Source: Virgisporangium aurantiacum (GTDB taxonomy: Bacteria; Actinomycetota; Actinomycetes; Mycobacteriales; Micromonosporaceae). From it: 64,000 nt of DNA. This document shows positions 63,862 through 64,000 of this stretch, piece after piece. The stretch is taken from positions 1 through 64,000 of the forward strand of contig NZ_BOPG01000081.1 of the NCBI RefSeq assembly GCF_016863635.1, in the 5' to 3' direction. The notes under the pieces are model-generated. The model was not told the origin of the DNA. It saw nothing but the letters and a program-made list of their open reading frames with translations, and made no database searches. Made by a program: the position numbers and the translations under genes. Position 1 is the stretch's first letter. Each line of letters opens with the position of its first letter.

Positions 63862-64000
63862 GCGTTGGCGTCCTGGAACCGGTCGGCGATGTTCCGGTAG
63901 GTGCGTTGCACCACCTGGAGGCGGGACAGCCGGAACCGCCCCGGTTCGTCGTCGTAGACGGCCCGGCCGCGGGGGCTCCACACGGCGTCGGCCGGCACCG
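63858..64000 (-). CDS. C-terminal fragment of an unrecognised gene, cut by the window edge
   Basis: The last ~46 residues of a minus-strand gene, ending in ADRFQDANA before a TGA at 63858-63860 that overlaps the ATG of the interspersed element. Visible text includes WSPRGRAVYDDEPGRFRLSR and LQVVQRTYRNIA. Too little remains for a family call. It lies upstream of the paralogue 5/6 pair on the same strand. Confidence 0.5.
   Translation of the reverse strand, partial: VPADAVWSPRGRAVYDDEPGRFRLSRLQVVQRTYRNIADRFQDANA

Noticed and set aside
63784..63981. A 65-codon minus-strand frame containing MSERSERIINSVFG
   Set aside because: The motif belongs to a short interspersed element; the upstream part is out of frame with the more plausible C-terminal fragment of the edge gene.
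1..64000. tRNA, rRNA, CRISPR arrays, insertion sequences or phage integrase
   Set aside because: I looked for these and saw no supporting signals: no evenly spaced repeat-spacer pattern, no transposase motifs, no cloverleaf-like sequence.

Overview
The window is very GC-rich and shows actinobacterial traits: GTG starts, four-base ATGA/GTGA gene overlaps, an EccE-type type VII secretion (T7SS/ESX) component and a YbaB/EbfC-like small protein. A short interspersed element near 63.8 kb can be read as SERSERIINSVFG, a repeat I associate from memory with Micromonosporaceae (Micromonospora, Salinispora, Actinoplanes relatives). I would place the source in that family or close to it, without naming a species.

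Layout. (1) 0.2-2.6 kb: a MetE-like methyltransferase-family gene and a Sel1/TPR repeat gene, probably one transcription unit. (2) 2.7-5.9 kb: eccE plus an overlapping gene with a long Pro/Gln-rich tail, closed by a strong hairpin terminator. (3) 6.0-9.4 kb, minus strand: two large secreted-type T7SS proteins, one with a helical WXG/PPE-like head and Pro/Gly-rich tail, the other with a Thr-rich beta segment. (4) 9.5-10.3 kb: a divergent promoter, a YbaB-like gene and a small ESX-like gene. (5) 10.386-56.465 kb: one uninterrupted reading frame of 15,359 codons, about 72% of the window. (6) 56.5-58.3 kb: two small genes immediately downstream of the giant gene, the second carrying an SMI1/KNR4 (SUKH) immunity-type domain. 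(7) 58.3-63.8 kb: six ~200-residue paralogues starting V/I-x-PVG, arranged as three two-gene operons, with a pair of zinc-ribbon paralogues and one unrecognised gene between them. A partial gene enters from the right edge.

The giant protein reads as a T7SS-exported polymorphic-toxin-like mosaic. It has a WXG100-like head with one hydrophobic helix, long Pro-rich linkers, and many diverged alpha/beta modules. Four units each carry a conserved HExxE plus a downstream HD. It also contains a PD-(D/E)xK-like nuclease domain, a DUF1023-like alpha/beta-hydrolase that has lost its nucleophile, a membrane-like region, and two ~2,650-2,710-residue super-blocks that are diverged copies of each other. 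The C-terminal fifth holds a true HExxH motif, a ParB-like DGxHRxxA motif, two linker-plus-calpain (C2 peptidase) modules and a terminal TGHYxP domain. By eye the translation has only five cysteines: one in each calpain active site and three in the last 135 residues. The first 13,832 residues have none.

A working model, which is inference: the small ESX-like protein and the YbaB-like protein accompany export of the giant effector through a T7SS whose EccE is local and whose EccB/C/D/MycP lie outside the window. The genes just 3' of it would provide immunity. The role of the six-paralogue cluster is unknown. Domain identities come from motif recognition only; no database or structure search was possible.
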